From assembly GCA_964482395.1 (NCBI GenBank), contig CAYZXK010000004.1, positions 1 to 22,634 on the forward strand: DNA of 22,634 bases, in the 5' to 3' direction. The DNA comes from CAYZXK01 sp964482395 (lineage in GTDB: Bacteria > Planctomycetota > Phycisphaerae > UBA1845 > Fen-1342). The notes under the pieces were generated by a model, which was not told the origin of the DNA, did not search any database, and was given only the letters and a program-made list of their open reading frames with translations. Below are positions 15,503-22,634 of this stretch, in pieces. Numbering within the stretch: the stretch's first letter is position 1; each line of letters starts with the position of its first letter. The position numbers were made by a program, and so were the translations under genes.

Positions 15503-17107
15503 TCACGGTTCCGCCTCCAGGTCCGCCGGGGCGCTGGACGTGGTGGTCGATTGATCTGCTTCGTCCGGCATGTCCACGTAGCCGAGAGCCGCCAGACGCC
15601 TCAAGTGCTCGGTCGGAACCGGCCCCTGCCCCGAGTCCGGACGAGCGGCCACCCGTAACGTGCTGACATACTCGGCCAAATCCGCCGCCAGCCGCTGAGC
15701 CAATTCGACCCGCCCAATCAGGTTGGAAAGCTCCCCGGGATCGGCCGCCAGATCGTATAACTCGTGCCGCCCGTCCGAGCCCCAGATGTACTTGTACCGG
15801 TCGCTGTACAGAGCCCGCAGGCTTCGTCGCCAAGGGCTGGGGTCCCAGTCAGGATGCGTCCGGCGAAGAGCCTTGAGGGGCGTCTCGGAGACCGCCGGCA
15901 TCTCCGCCAACCGTAGCCGCTGGTCCGGCGGCGCAAGCAAACTCACGACCCGACCCGCCAGATCATCCGGCGGCTCGACGCCCGCCAGCTCCAGTAAGGT
16001 CGCGAACAAGTCCAGGTTCGACACGGGACGGGGCTCGCGACCGGCTGGAACTCGCGGGGGATAGGAGATAATCAGCGGCACGCGGATCAACGGCTCGTAC
16101 ACCGAGTAGATGTGGCCCAACAGGTGGTGTTCGCCCAGACACTCGCCGTGGTCCGAAGTCAGCACCACCACTGTGTTCTTCAGATACCCCTCGGCCTCCA
16201 ACGCCGCCAACAGCCTGGCAAACAGCTCGTCCAGTTCGGCGATGGCCGCGTCATATGTCGCGGCCATGATCTCCATCTCCTCGGCTGAGTACTCCTTGAG
16301 CCCGAAGTTATAGGCCCAAATGGAAGGCCAGGAATGATCCACACGGTAAGAACGCGCCACCTGTTCTGGCGTCATCATCCTTAGCCGATACTCCTCGGAC
16401 GGCTGATACGGCTGGTGGGCCTCCATGTAGTTGAGGAAGATGAAGAATGGCCGGGCCGGGTCGCATTGCCTCAGCCATTCCAGCGTGGCCCGCTGAGCCA
16501 GCTCGCCAGTCGCCACCAGCTCCCAGGCAAGCCCGTGCCGGTCGGTGCCCTGCGCTGGTGGCGAGACGCCTGCCGCGTAGCATTTCGCCCGGACGATCCG
16601 CTGAGCCTCGGTGCGACGCTTGGCGTCCCACGGGTGCTCGGCCCGATCGAAGCCCTGAGTGAAGTTCTCCAGCTCGGAGACGCTCGGGTTGGCCGAATAA
16701 AGGTAGGTCTGATAACCCGCCCGGCTCAGCAGCTCGGCCAGGGTCGTGAGTCGGTCGTCCAGCCGACGCCGATTGTTGTCCGCCGCGTGCTCGCTGGGCA
16801 GCAAACCGGTGAACATCGACGCGTGCGAAGGCGTTGTGGTCGGCGCCGCCGACGTGCAATCGTCGAAGACCCGGGCCTGACGCGCCCATCGATCGAGCTT
16901 GGGCGTGGTGGGCCGACCATACCCGTGCAGGCTCAGGTGGTCAGCCCGCACGGTGTCCCAGACGACCCACAGCAGGTTGGGACGACCGCTCGCCGCCGGC
17001 AAACTGCGCGGCTTCTCACACCCCACCTGGCTCGCAGCCGCTAGAGTCCAGGCCAGCCCCAAAGCAAAGCTTCTGGCAAACCGGCGGCGGAAAGCTATGG
17101 TCTGCAT
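15503..17107 (-). CDS. Sulfatase-fold (alkaline phosphatase superfamily) hydrolase with Thr nucleophile position
   Basis: This 534-aa exported enzyme belongs to the sulfatase/phosphodiesterase branch of the alkaline phosphatase superfamily. Residues 1-30 form a signal sequence; Cys30 follows 'QVG', a poor lipobox. Metal-site residues appear in 'VVWDTVRADHLSLHGYG' (Asp51) and 'TSDHGECLGEHHLLG'. The nucleophile motif reads 'TTPSHASMFTG', with Thr91 where true sulfatases carry the Cys or Ser that becomes formylglycine, and His95 where they carry Arg. Thr is the nucleophile in related phosphoglycerol transferases and phosphomutases, so a phosphoryl or phosphodiester substrate is at least as likely as a sulfate ester. 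The C-terminal 'DRYKYIWGSDGRHELYDLAA' is the usual sulfatase subdomain. The Shine-Dalgarno is weak. Confidence 0.85.
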   Translation of the reverse strand: MQTIAFRRRFARSFALGLAWTLAAASQVGCEKPRSLPAASGRPNLLWVVWDTVRADHLSLHGYGRPTTPKLDRWARQARVFDDCTSAAPTTTPSHASMFTGLLPSEHAADNNRRRLDDRLTTLAELLSRAGYQTYLYSANPSVSELENFTQGFDRAEHPWDAKRRTEAQRIVRAKCYAAGVSPPAQGTDRHGLAWELVATGELAQRATLEWLRQCDPARPFFIFLNYMEAHQPYQPSEEYRLRMMTPEQVARSYRVDHSWPSIWAYNFGLKEYSAEEMEIMAATYDAAIAELDELFARLLAALEAEGYLKNTVVVLTSDHGECLGEHHLLGHIYSVYEPLIRVPLIISYPPRVPAGREPRPVSNLDLFATLLELAGVEPPDDLAGRVVSLLAPPDQRLRLAEMPAVSETPLKALRRTHPDWDPSPWRRSLRALYSDRYKYIWGSDGRHELYDLAADPGELSNLIGRVELAQRLAADLAEYVSTLRVAARPDSGQGPVPTEHLRRLAALGYVDMPDEADQSTTTSSAPADLEAEP

Positions 17108-17496
17108 AAATCGGTCCCAGTAGGCGCCGTCTGACCAAACAACCGGATTTTACGACGGCCGGGGCCCCGGCGACCACCACTTCGGGCCGGCCCCCCACAT
17201 GCTGGATGCCGCAGCCCCGCAGACCGCTGCAAGAGCCGCAGCCCGGGCAGGCGGCTGAGTTTTTCGCCGACGGTCCGCCTGGCGACCCGAGTGATTACGC
17301 TCGATATATACGGCTCGTGCCCTTCGCGACCGAAGTCGAAGCAAACGCAGGACCGGCACCGGCCAGCCAAAATAATGTGGTTGACCCTTTCAGGAAGCCG
17401 CCTAAAGTTCAATAGCGCGCTGGTCAGGCGGGACGTGCTGCGTCCGGTCGCGTCGAGGATACCGCCGCTTTTGGCGTCCGGTCACGGAGGAGTCCT
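17108..17496. other. Intergenic region between divergent genes
   Basis: This 389-bp spacer separates the sulfatase-fold gene (minus) from the exported-protein gene (plus) and has no convincing ORF. It contains a 14-bp perfect palindrome, GCCGGGGCCCCGGC (17158-17171), a TATATA stretch near 17306, and the candidate promoter given separately. No RNA gene was recognised. Confidence 0.4.
17381..17408 (+). promoter_or_regulatory. Possible promoter of the peroxide-defence gene group
   Basis: TTGACC (17381-17386) and TAAAGT (17403-17408) are spaced by 16 bp, about 90 bp upstream of the first gene of the group. The -35 match is good and the -10 match is moderate. No operator-like palindrome is seen over it. 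Confidence 0.3.
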
Positions 17497-18219
17497 ATGC
17501 GTCTGATCGAGTTGGTCACGAGCCTGGGGGTGGCGACTTGCCTGACTTCCACGGCCTGGGCGCATCGGCCGACGTTGAGCGACGGTTCCGCCCGGGGCCC
17601 GTCGACTGCCTTGGTCATCTCGGACGTTGACCTCTCGCAGGTGATCTACCACGAGATCACCGCGGAGTCGCCTCAGCTCTGGCTCGGGCTTGATCTGAAA
17701 GAAGGGCAGTCGGTGTACTTTCAGTTGGGCGTGCCATTGATCGAGCGGCTACGGGCATACCGCCCCGCCCTGGCGTTGATCGGCCCGCAACTACCCCCGA
17801 CCGACCTGCCGTTCGGGCTGCCGGAAGGACTGGGAGCCATCAAGTTCACATCGGAGCAGGTCGCCCAGCCCAGAGAATTCCATGAGCCATTCAGCGGCAC
17901 ATCATCCTGGATTCTATCGACCCAAACCGTGCCGGTGGTTGCCGCCGGACGTTACTACCTGGTCGCCTACGACCCCGCCGGCCAGCCGGGCAAGCTGTGG
18001 GTGGCGCTCGGCAAGCGTGAGGAATTCACTTTGCGTGATATTGCCGCGTTGAAGGACATCTTACCGAAGGTGCGTCAGTTTCATGAGGTCGAAGCCTCGA
18101 CCGGGCTCCCCTGCTTTATGGCCCCCGCAGCGCTGGCGGTTGTCGCGCTGGGCTGCTGCGGCCTGGCCCGCGGGCGCCCATTCTGGCGGCCGGTCGGCCC
18201 GAGTAGATCAAATCGTTGA
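17497..18219 (+). CDS. Exported protein of unknown function with C-terminal membrane anchor
   Basis: This 240-aa protein has a signal peptide (residues 1-22, cleavage after 'AWA'), then 'HRPTLSDGSARGPSTALVIS', a compact periplasmic domain, and one hydrophobic segment near the C-terminus (about 208-225, 'PAALAVVALGCCGLA') followed by Arg-rich residues. This makes it a C-terminally anchored surface or periplasmic protein. The domain has strands such as 'SPQLWLGLDLKEGQSVYFQL' and 'AGRYYLVAYDPAGQPGKLWV', which suggest a beta-sandwich. The pattern looks like that of a conserved family, but I cannot name it or give a function. GGAGGA precedes the ATG at good spacing. The stop is 30 bp before the rubrerythrin gene, so a link to redox defence is possible by context only. 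Confidence 0.75.
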   Translation: MRLIELVTSLGVATCLTSTAWAHRPTLSDGSARGPSTALVISDVDLSQVIYHEITAESPQLWLGLDLKEGQSVYFQLGVPLIERLRAYRPALALIGPQLPPTDLPFGLPEGLGAIKFTSEQVAQPREFHEPFSGTSSWILSTQTVPVVAAGRYYLVAYDPAGQPGKLWVALGKREEFTLRDIAALKDILPKVRQFHEVEASTGLPCFMAPAALAVVALGCCGLARGRPFWRPVGPSRSNR

Positions 18220-18249
18220 TTTCGACCCGCAAGATCAAGGAGACCCAGC

Positions 18250-18747
18250 ATGCCGAATACCGAGGCCAACCTGAGAGAAGCGTTTGCCGGGGAAAGCCAG
18301 GCGAATCAGAAGTACCTGGCATTCGCCAGAAAAGCCGACCTGGAGGGCTACCCGAACGTGGCCCGGCTGTTCCGGGCCGCGGCCGAGGCCGAGACCATCC
18401 ACGCGCATGGGCATCTGGCAGCCCTGGACGGGATCAGGTCTACCGCCGAAAACCTCAAGACGGCGATCGATGGGGAGATTTACGAGCACACTCAGATGTA
18501 CCCCCCGATGCTCAAACAGGCGGAAGCGGACAACCACCGCGCCAAGCGCATGTTCGGCTTTGCCGTCCAGGCCGAGGGGGTACACGCCAGGCTCTATAAA
18601 ATCGCGCTGGAGGCGGTGCAGCAAGGCAAGGACCTGGCCGAGAACGCATTTTATTTGTGCCCGGTATGCGGCCACATCGAGGCGGCCGAAGCGCCAGAGT
18701 CCTGCCCGATTTGCGGCGCCAAGCGCGAGAAGTTCATTCGAATGTAG
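18250..18747 (+). CDS. Rubrerythrin
   Basis: This 165-aa cytosolic non-haem iron protein reduces hydrogen peroxide to water in anaerobes and microaerophiles. The ferritin-like di-iron domain (about 1-130) shows the ligand helices 'AFAGESQANQKYLAFA', 'EAETIHAHGHL', 'EIYEHTQMYP' and 'AEGVHARLYKIALE'. A rubredoxin domain follows with Cys pairs in 'YLCPVCGHI' and 'CPICGAKREKF', binding one iron that feeds electrons to the di-iron site. AAGGAG lies 7 bp before the ATG. Length is at the short end of the family but all ligands are present. A stand-alone rubredoxin-like protein follows and may be its electron donor. Confidence 0.95.
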   Translation: MPNTEANLREAFAGESQANQKYLAFARKADLEGYPNVARLFRAAAEAETIHAHGHLAALDGIRSTAENLKTAIDGEIYEHTQMYPPMLKQAEADNHRAKRMFGFAVQAEGVHARLYKIALEAVQQGKDLAENAFYLCPVCGHIEAAEAPESCPICGAKREKFIRM

Positions 18748-18831
18748 AACGATCGGCGGCTGCCGGAGCTGTTCCAGGTTACATGGCGTACCGACCAGCA
18801 CCGGCCGGCAAGCCTCCTCCCGGAGCCAGTG

Positions 18832-18981
18832 ATGGCAACTGAACAGATTAGTGCCTGGCGCTGCATCATCTGCGGGTACATCCACCGCGGGCCCCAACCG
18901 CCGGAATCCTGCCCGACCTGCGGCGCCCCCGCCAGCGACTTCGATCCTTACCACGAAGAACCCCCGGACCCGCCCCACTAG
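18832..18981 (+). CDS. 49-aa rubredoxin-like protein
   Basis: This short ORF encodes a stand-alone version of the rubredoxin domain of rubrerythrin: 'WRCIICGYIHRGPQPPESCP' continuing to 'TCGAPASDF'. The two CxxC pairs would bind one iron. A GGAG site lies 7 bp upstream of the ATG at 18832. It lies 84 bp after rubrerythrin on the same strand and is probably co-transcribed; it may donate electrons to rubrerythrin. The C-terminus is acidic and Pro-rich ('YHEEPPDPPH'). Confidence 0.8.
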   Translation: MATEQISAWRCIICGYIHRGPQPPESCPTCGAPASDFDPYHEEPPDPPH

Positions 18982-19281
18982 TGCTGTCCCCTCTTGAAGA
19001 GCTTGGCGAAAGTGTCCGGCGCCGTGGCGGCGCGCGGGCGCCCCACGCAGTTCAAAACCGAGTCCCCGGCGACGAAGGAGCACGAGCGGCGATTTCGACC
19101 GGTGGCGCGACCGGCCAGCTTTTCAGGGGTTTGGAACCGAGGCTGCCGATGGCGCGGCCCGCCGACATCAGCGGAATGGCTCAGGAGCAGACCGGCTTCG
19201 GTCTCCGATTGCCCGGCAAGTCCGCGCCGGCCGCCGTAGACATCCGGAAAGCGGTAAAGTCCACCATTCAGGAGAGCAATA
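18982..19281. other. Intergenic region, possible repeat-derived DNA
   Basis: These 300 bp lie between the rubredoxin-like gene and tpx and hold no recognisable gene. The minus-strand frame ends near 18981 in a peptide 'RRSCSFVAGDSVLNC', 'TFAKLFKRGQH' that reads like translation of an interspersed repeat rather than of a protein; this is an impression only. The final 20 bp carry the tpx ribosome-binding site (AGGAG near 19269). Confidence 0.3.
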
Positions 19282-19797
19282 ATGACCGAACGAACTGGCG
19301 TAACCACGTTCCAGGGCAAGCCCCTCACCCTCATCGGACCGGCACTTGCGGTAGGTGGCGATGCTCCGCACTTCACGCTGACCGCCAACGATCTGTCGGA
19401 CCTGCGGTGCGAGACGTACCACGGGAAGATCATGGTCCTGAGCGTCGTCCCTAGCCTGGACACCTCGGTCTGCGCTACGCAGACGCGGACGTTCAACCAG
19501 CGGGCGACGCAACTCTCGCAGGAGGTGGTCGTGCTGGCCGTCAGCATGGATCTGCCCTTCGCCCAGAAGCGATTTTGCGGGGCAGAGGGCATCGACCGCG
19601 TGATCACGGCCAGCGACTACAAACACCGGTCCTTCGGCCCGGCGTTCGGGGTACTCATCAAAGAACTCGGCCTGCTGGCCCGGGCGGTATTCGTCATCGA
19701 CCGCAAGGGCAAGCTGGCGCATGTCGAGTATGTGCCTGAGATCACCACCGAGCCCAATTACGACGCCGCGCTGCGAGCGGTGAGGGCCCTAAGCTGA
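19282..19797 (+). CDS. tpx: Thiol peroxidase (atypical 2-Cys peroxiredoxin)
   Basis: This 171-aa protein reduces hydrogen peroxide and organic peroxides, using thioredoxin for recycling. The peroxidatic residue is Cys64 in 'VVPSLDTSVCATQTRTF' and the resolving one is Cys99 in 'AQKRFCGAEGI'; both positions match those of Tpx. The family also shows 'SVVPSLDTSVC' and 'DYKHRSFGPAFGVLIKELGL', both present here. AGGAG lies 8 bp before the ATG at 19282. It stands 300 bp after the rubredoxin-like gene on the same strand, so it likely has its own promoter while belonging to the same functional group. Confidence 0.95.
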   Translation: MTERTGVTTFQGKPLTLIGPALAVGGDAPHFTLTANDLSDLRCETYHGKIMVLSVVPSLDTSVCATQTRTFNQRATQLSQEVVVLAVSMDLPFAQKRFCGAEGIDRVITASDYKHRSFGPAFGVLIKELGLLARAVFVIDRKGKLAHVEYVPEITTEPNYDAALRAVRALS

Positions 19798-19942
19798 CAG
19801 GCGCCGCGAAGTATCGGAACGGAGCCGCGGCCGACGACCGGTCCCTCCAATACGGCCGAGACCAGAACGGATAGGTTGGGGCGGTGAACGCGCAGGTTGG
19901 GGCCCCTGATCTGGGCTGTCGTGGCCATTGCGTGGGGCCATA

Positions 19943-22006
19943 TCAGATGGGAGCTACCTCGGCCCCATTAGGCACCTGCGTGGAAGCGGCGGCGACTTGA
20001 TTGCGGGGTGGCGGAGGTTCGAGCTGGAACTCCGGGACCAGAGCCTTCAACCGACGGCGGGCCTCCTCGCGGGTGAGTCGATCCGCGTCGGCCACCAGTT
20101 GATCGATGGCCGGCACCAGCTTGTCCCAATCAACCGGGATCTTCCGCCAGATGCCGATCTTGGGATGAGCGGTGCGGGAGACGTTTTCGCCGTCGATGGC
20201 CAGCTCCTCGAACAGTTTCTCGCCGGGCCGCACGCCAGTGTAGACGATCTTGATGTCTACGTCCGGGCGGAAGCCCGAGAGGGTGATCATCTGCCGGGCC
20301 AGGTCGACGATCCGCACTTGCTCGCCCATGTCCAGGACGAAGACTTCACCGCCTTCGCCCATCGACGCCGCCTGAAGCACGAGTTGGGCGGCCTCGGGGA
20401 TGGTCATGAAATAGCGGACCATGTCGGGATGAGTGACGGTGACCGGGCCGCCGCGGGCGATCTGCTCCCGGAAGATGGGGATGACACTCCCACTGCTGCC
20501 CAGGACATTTCCGAACCGGACCGTGACGAACTGGGTCCGCGAGCGGGCGTCCAGGGCCTGAATGTACATTTCGGCCACCCGTTTGGTGCCGCCCATGATG
20601 CTGGTCGGGTTGACCGCCTTGTCGGTCGAGATCAGGACGAACTTCTCGCAGCCGAACTGGCTGGCCATGTCGGCCACCTCGCGGGTGCCGCGGATGTTAT
20701 TCTTGATCGCCTCGCCGGGGTTGTACTCCATCATGGGTACGTGCTTGTGGGCGGCGGCATGGAAGACCGCGCTGGGCCGATACTGCGAGAAGACATAGTG
20801 GAGCCGGCCGCGGTCGTTGATGTCCCCGATGCAGGGCAGCAGCTCGATGTTCTTGAAAGTCTGTCGCAGCTCGCAGTCGATGGGGAACAGCCCCGGCTCA
20901 GCCTGCTCCAGCAGAATCAACCGCCGCGGCTGGAACCGGGCGATCTGCCGGCACATCTCCGAGCCGATCGAGCCCCCCGCCCCCGTCACCAGGATCACCC
21001 GGTCGCGAATGAAGGCTGCAATCTGCTCCTCGTCCAGCTTGACCGGGGCTCGACCCAGCAGGTCATTGATGTCAACATCGCGGATCTCCTTGACCGTGGC
21101 CCGGCCGGAGATCAGGTCTGACAAAGCGGGCACAGTCTTGAATCGCAGGTTGGTGCCCTGGCAAAGCTCGATGACCTGCCGCAGCCGCTGGCGGGTGGCC
21201 GAGGGGATGGCGATCAGAATCTCGTCCACCGCGTGTTCGGCACAAACCCGCTTGATCTCCCGAATCGGGCCCAGCACCTCGAAGCCGTGGATCTGCGAGC
21301 CCCACTTGGTCTCGTCGTCGTCCAAAAACCCGACCACGCGGTAGCGCAAGACCGGCATGCGGAGGATTTCCCGGACCACGTTTTCGCCCGCGTCACCAGC
21401 CCCCACCACCAGCAACTTCGGAACGGCGCCTTCCGCCGTCGGCCGCACCTCCTCGTGGTATAGCCGCACTGCCAGCCGGGCCCCGCAGACCAGGGCGATA
21501 GTCCCCGCAAAATCGAGCACGAACACCGAGTCCGGGAACTTCTCCCCGAAGCCGGCGACGTTCAATCCGGCTCTTCGGGCGTACTCCAGCCCGTACTGCA
21601 ACCCGTAAAACAGAACGAAGGTCCCGAAAAAACTCCACCAAGCCGCCCGGGCCACCGCCAGCACGTCCCGCAAGCTGGCGTACCGCCAGGAGGCACGGTG
21701 CAGGCCCATCAAGACAAAAACACTCAACTTAATCGCCACCACCGGGACCAGCAGCGGGAGCATGTACTCGGTCAGCCAGTCGAACGCCCCCTCCTCCGCC
21801 GGCGGGACCCGCGTAAACAACGACCGGACCCACGCCACCGGCCAACCGAGAGTCGGGGAGCCTCTAAAGTTGTAGGCTAGCCCGAAGGCCAGGAACCAGG
21901 CCAGGGCGAACATGAGGGCGTGAGCGACTATGCTCAACGCCGTCCGGTGGCGACGAAACCACTCCAACCGCAGCCCCCGAGGCGAAGCTTTGCGATCGAA
22001 ACTCAT
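19943..22006 (-). CDS. Nucleoside-diphosphate-sugar 4,6-dehydratase, WbpM/CapD type
   Basis: This 687-aa membrane protein belongs to the long WbpM/CapD branch of polysaccharide-biosynthesis dehydratases, which make UDP-4-keto-6-deoxy-HexNAc for surface glycans. Four hydrophobic segments occupy about residues 22-180. A first Rossmann domain follows ('VVGAGDAGENVVREIL', about 200-215), then the catalytic domain with 'TGAGGSIGSEM' (341-351), 'STDKAVNPTSIMGGTKR' and the Met471/Lys475 pair replacing the usual Tyr/Lys, which is standard in this family. 'YNPGEAIKNNIRGT' and 'RFGNVLGSSGSV' also match. The start ATG has only a weak GCGGGA upstream. It lies 96 bp after the truncated TPR-like gene on the same strand. 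A Phycisphaerae-type capsule or O-antigen role is inference. Confidence 0.93.
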   Translation of the reverse strand: MSFDRKASPRGLRLEWFRRHRTALSIVAHALMFALAWFLAFGLAYNFRGSPTLGWPVAWVRSLFTRVPPAEEGAFDWLTEYMLPLLVPVVAIKLSVFVLMGLHRASWRYASLRDVLAVARAAWWSFFGTFVLFYGLQYGLEYARRAGLNVAGFGEKFPDSVFVLDFAGTIALVCGARLAVRLYHEEVRPTAEGAVPKLLVVGAGDAGENVVREILRMPVLRYRVVGFLDDDETKWGSQIHGFEVLGPIREIKRVCAEHAVDEILIAIPSATRQRLRQVIELCQGTNLRFKTVPALSDLISGRATVKEIRDVDINDLLGRAPVKLDEEQIAAFIRDRVILVTGAGGSIGSEMCRQIARFQPRRLILLEQAEPGLFPIDCELRQTFKNIELLPCIGDINDRGRLHYVFSQYRPSAVFHAAAHKHVPMMEYNPGEAIKNNIRGTREVADMASQFGCEKFVLISTDKAVNPTSIMGGTKRVAEMYIQALDARSRTQFVTVRFGNVLGSSGSVIPIFREQIARGGPVTVTHPDMVRYFMTIPEAAQLVLQAASMGEGGEVFVLDMGEQVRIVDLARQMITLSGFRPDVDIKIVYTGVRPGEKLFEELAIDGENVSRTAHPKIGIWRKIPVDWDKLVPAIDQLVADADRLTREEARRRLKALVPEFQLEPPPPRNQVAAASTQVPNGAEVAPI

Positions 22007-22102
22007 TCCCGCTTGGCGCCTCGTAACCCTTCAGCAAAAGCCGCAATCTTAAATCGTCGACTCGTACGCCGGCCACCAATCGGAGAGGGCGGGCCGACTC
22101 CG

Positions 22103-22634
22103 CTACGAACTGCGATCTATAGCCGACCGCAAGGCAGCGGTGAAACTGAACAACGCTTCGGTTTCCCCGGCGGATGTCCGCAGCAGTTCTTCGGCCCTTT
22201 CCACTGAATCACGGGCCGACCTGATCTCGCCCAGCCGCCAGGCACAGTAACCCTGCAAGGCCTGGCTGGCAGCCGAACCGGGATTGAACTCGCCGATCCG
22301 GGCATAACGGCGCATCTGGGACTGCAAACAAGCTGAGCGACCGCCGGCCGCCGACGCGTCCCCGAAATACTGCTCCAACACCTCGCCAGCCGTCGCCAAA
22401 AAGATCTCCGGGTCCCGCTGCACGGCCCGCAGCAGATACTCAGCGGCCTGCAATGGCCGATCCTGCTCAAGCGCTGCGTGGGCCAGCAGCAGCAGCGGCA
22501 AGCCGGCCTTGCGATCCAGGTCAGCCACCATGCGCAGCCGCCAAGTCGCCTCGGACAGCTTATCCGGACAATCCCGGCACTTTTCGTACCGCCCGGTTAT
22601 CGGATCACGAGTCTCGGTGGTGGCCGCTTTGAAC
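22103..22634 (-). CDS. TPR-like protein, 5'-truncated by the window end
   Basis: The frame stays open through the window edge, so only the C-terminal 177 or so residues are present. They begin 'FKAATTETRDPITGRYEKCR', with a Cys-x2-Cys pair in 'EKCRDCPDKL', and continue with paired helices typical of TPR/SEL1-like repeats ('LLLAHAALEQDRPLQAAEYL', 'LQGYCAWRLGEIRSARDSVE'). An internal ATG at 22531 is probably not the start. The protein may be a scaffold for polysaccharide or secretion machinery, since the dehydratase gene follows 96 bp later, but no specific function can be given. Confidence 0.6.
   Translation of the reverse strand, partial: FKAATTETRDPITGRYEKCRDCPDKLSEATWRLRMVADLDRKAGLPLLLLAHAALEQDRPLQAAEYLLRAVQRDPEIFLATAGEVLEQYFGDASAAGGRSACLQSQMRRYARIGEFNPGSAASQALQGYCAWRLGEIRSARDSVERAEELLRTSAGETEALFSFTAALRSAIDRSS

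Noticed and set aside
17158..17171. 14-bp GC-only palindrome GCCGGGGCCCCGGC
   Set aside because: No matching half-sites or promoter elements nearby; it may arise by chance in GC-rich spacer DNA.
19873..19903. AGGTTGGGGC present twice, 21 bp apart
   Set aside because: Only two 10-bp copies between convergent genes; too little to call a repeat array or regulatory site.
19928..21121. 397-codon plus-strand frame opposite the dehydratase gene
   Set aside because: Asp/His/Leu-rich shadow of a conserved gene with intact catalytic motifs.
1..22634. Search for CRISPR arrays, tRNA or rRNA genes, complete transposase genes and riboswitches
   Set aside because: No regularly spaced repeats, no tRNA T-arm motif with a cloverleaf, no transposase motif and no riboswitch core were recognised by eye.

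Overview
The window is GC-rich DNA (about 62-66% by eye), densely coded on both strands, with Shine-Dalgarno motifs, lipoprotein signals, a CpaD/TadD-like lipoprotein pair, a non-phosphorylating GapN and a long WbpM/CapD-type dehydratase. This gene mix and style suggest a Planctomycetota bacterium, possibly Phycisphaerae. That placement is inference: no rRNA or universal marker gene is present.

Layout. (a) 146-1291 (+): a GT4-like glycosyltransferase. (b) 2884-1298 (-): a small frameshifted lipoprotein, then a TPR lipoprotein. (c) 3039-6563 (+): a membrane-anchored AsmA-like protein of unknown function, then a sensor histidine kinase with no response regulator beside it. A 130-bp inverted-repeat element (6613-6742) follows. 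(d) 10024-6790 (-): a lipoprotein of unknown function, a D-2-hydroxyacid dehydrogenase and a GapN-type aldehyde dehydrogenase. (e) 10396-10899 (+): a small DUF5658-like membrane protein. (f) 10964-14568 (+): a zinc-homeostasis block. It holds a Fur/Zur-family repressor, a promoter overlapped by a perfect 7-3-7 palindrome, a small ribbon-helix-helix protein with a cysteine zinc-ribbon tail, and znuA, znuC and znuB. (g) 14569-15290: a decayed stretch with a GAF-domain pseudogene and a strong hairpin. (h) 17107-15291 (-): a sulfatase-fold protein with Thr where sulfatases have Cys/Ser, followed by an overlooked 31-aa hydrophobic ORF. (i) 17497-19797 (+): an exported protein of unknown function, rubrerythrin, a 49-aa rubredoxin-like protein and thiol peroxidase, which together look like a peroxide-defence group. 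(j) 22634-19943 (-): the end of a TPR-like protein running off the window, and a nucleoside-diphosphate-sugar 4,6-dehydratase.

The most interesting system is the zinc block. Two candidate regulators, a Fur-family protein and an RHH/zinc-ribbon protein, flank one palindromic operator, and the second lies in the operon it may control. Other points worth a second look are the frameshifted lipoprotein, the BIME/MITE-like repeat, the 31-aa membrane peptide, the Thr-type 'sulfatase' and the GAF remnant.
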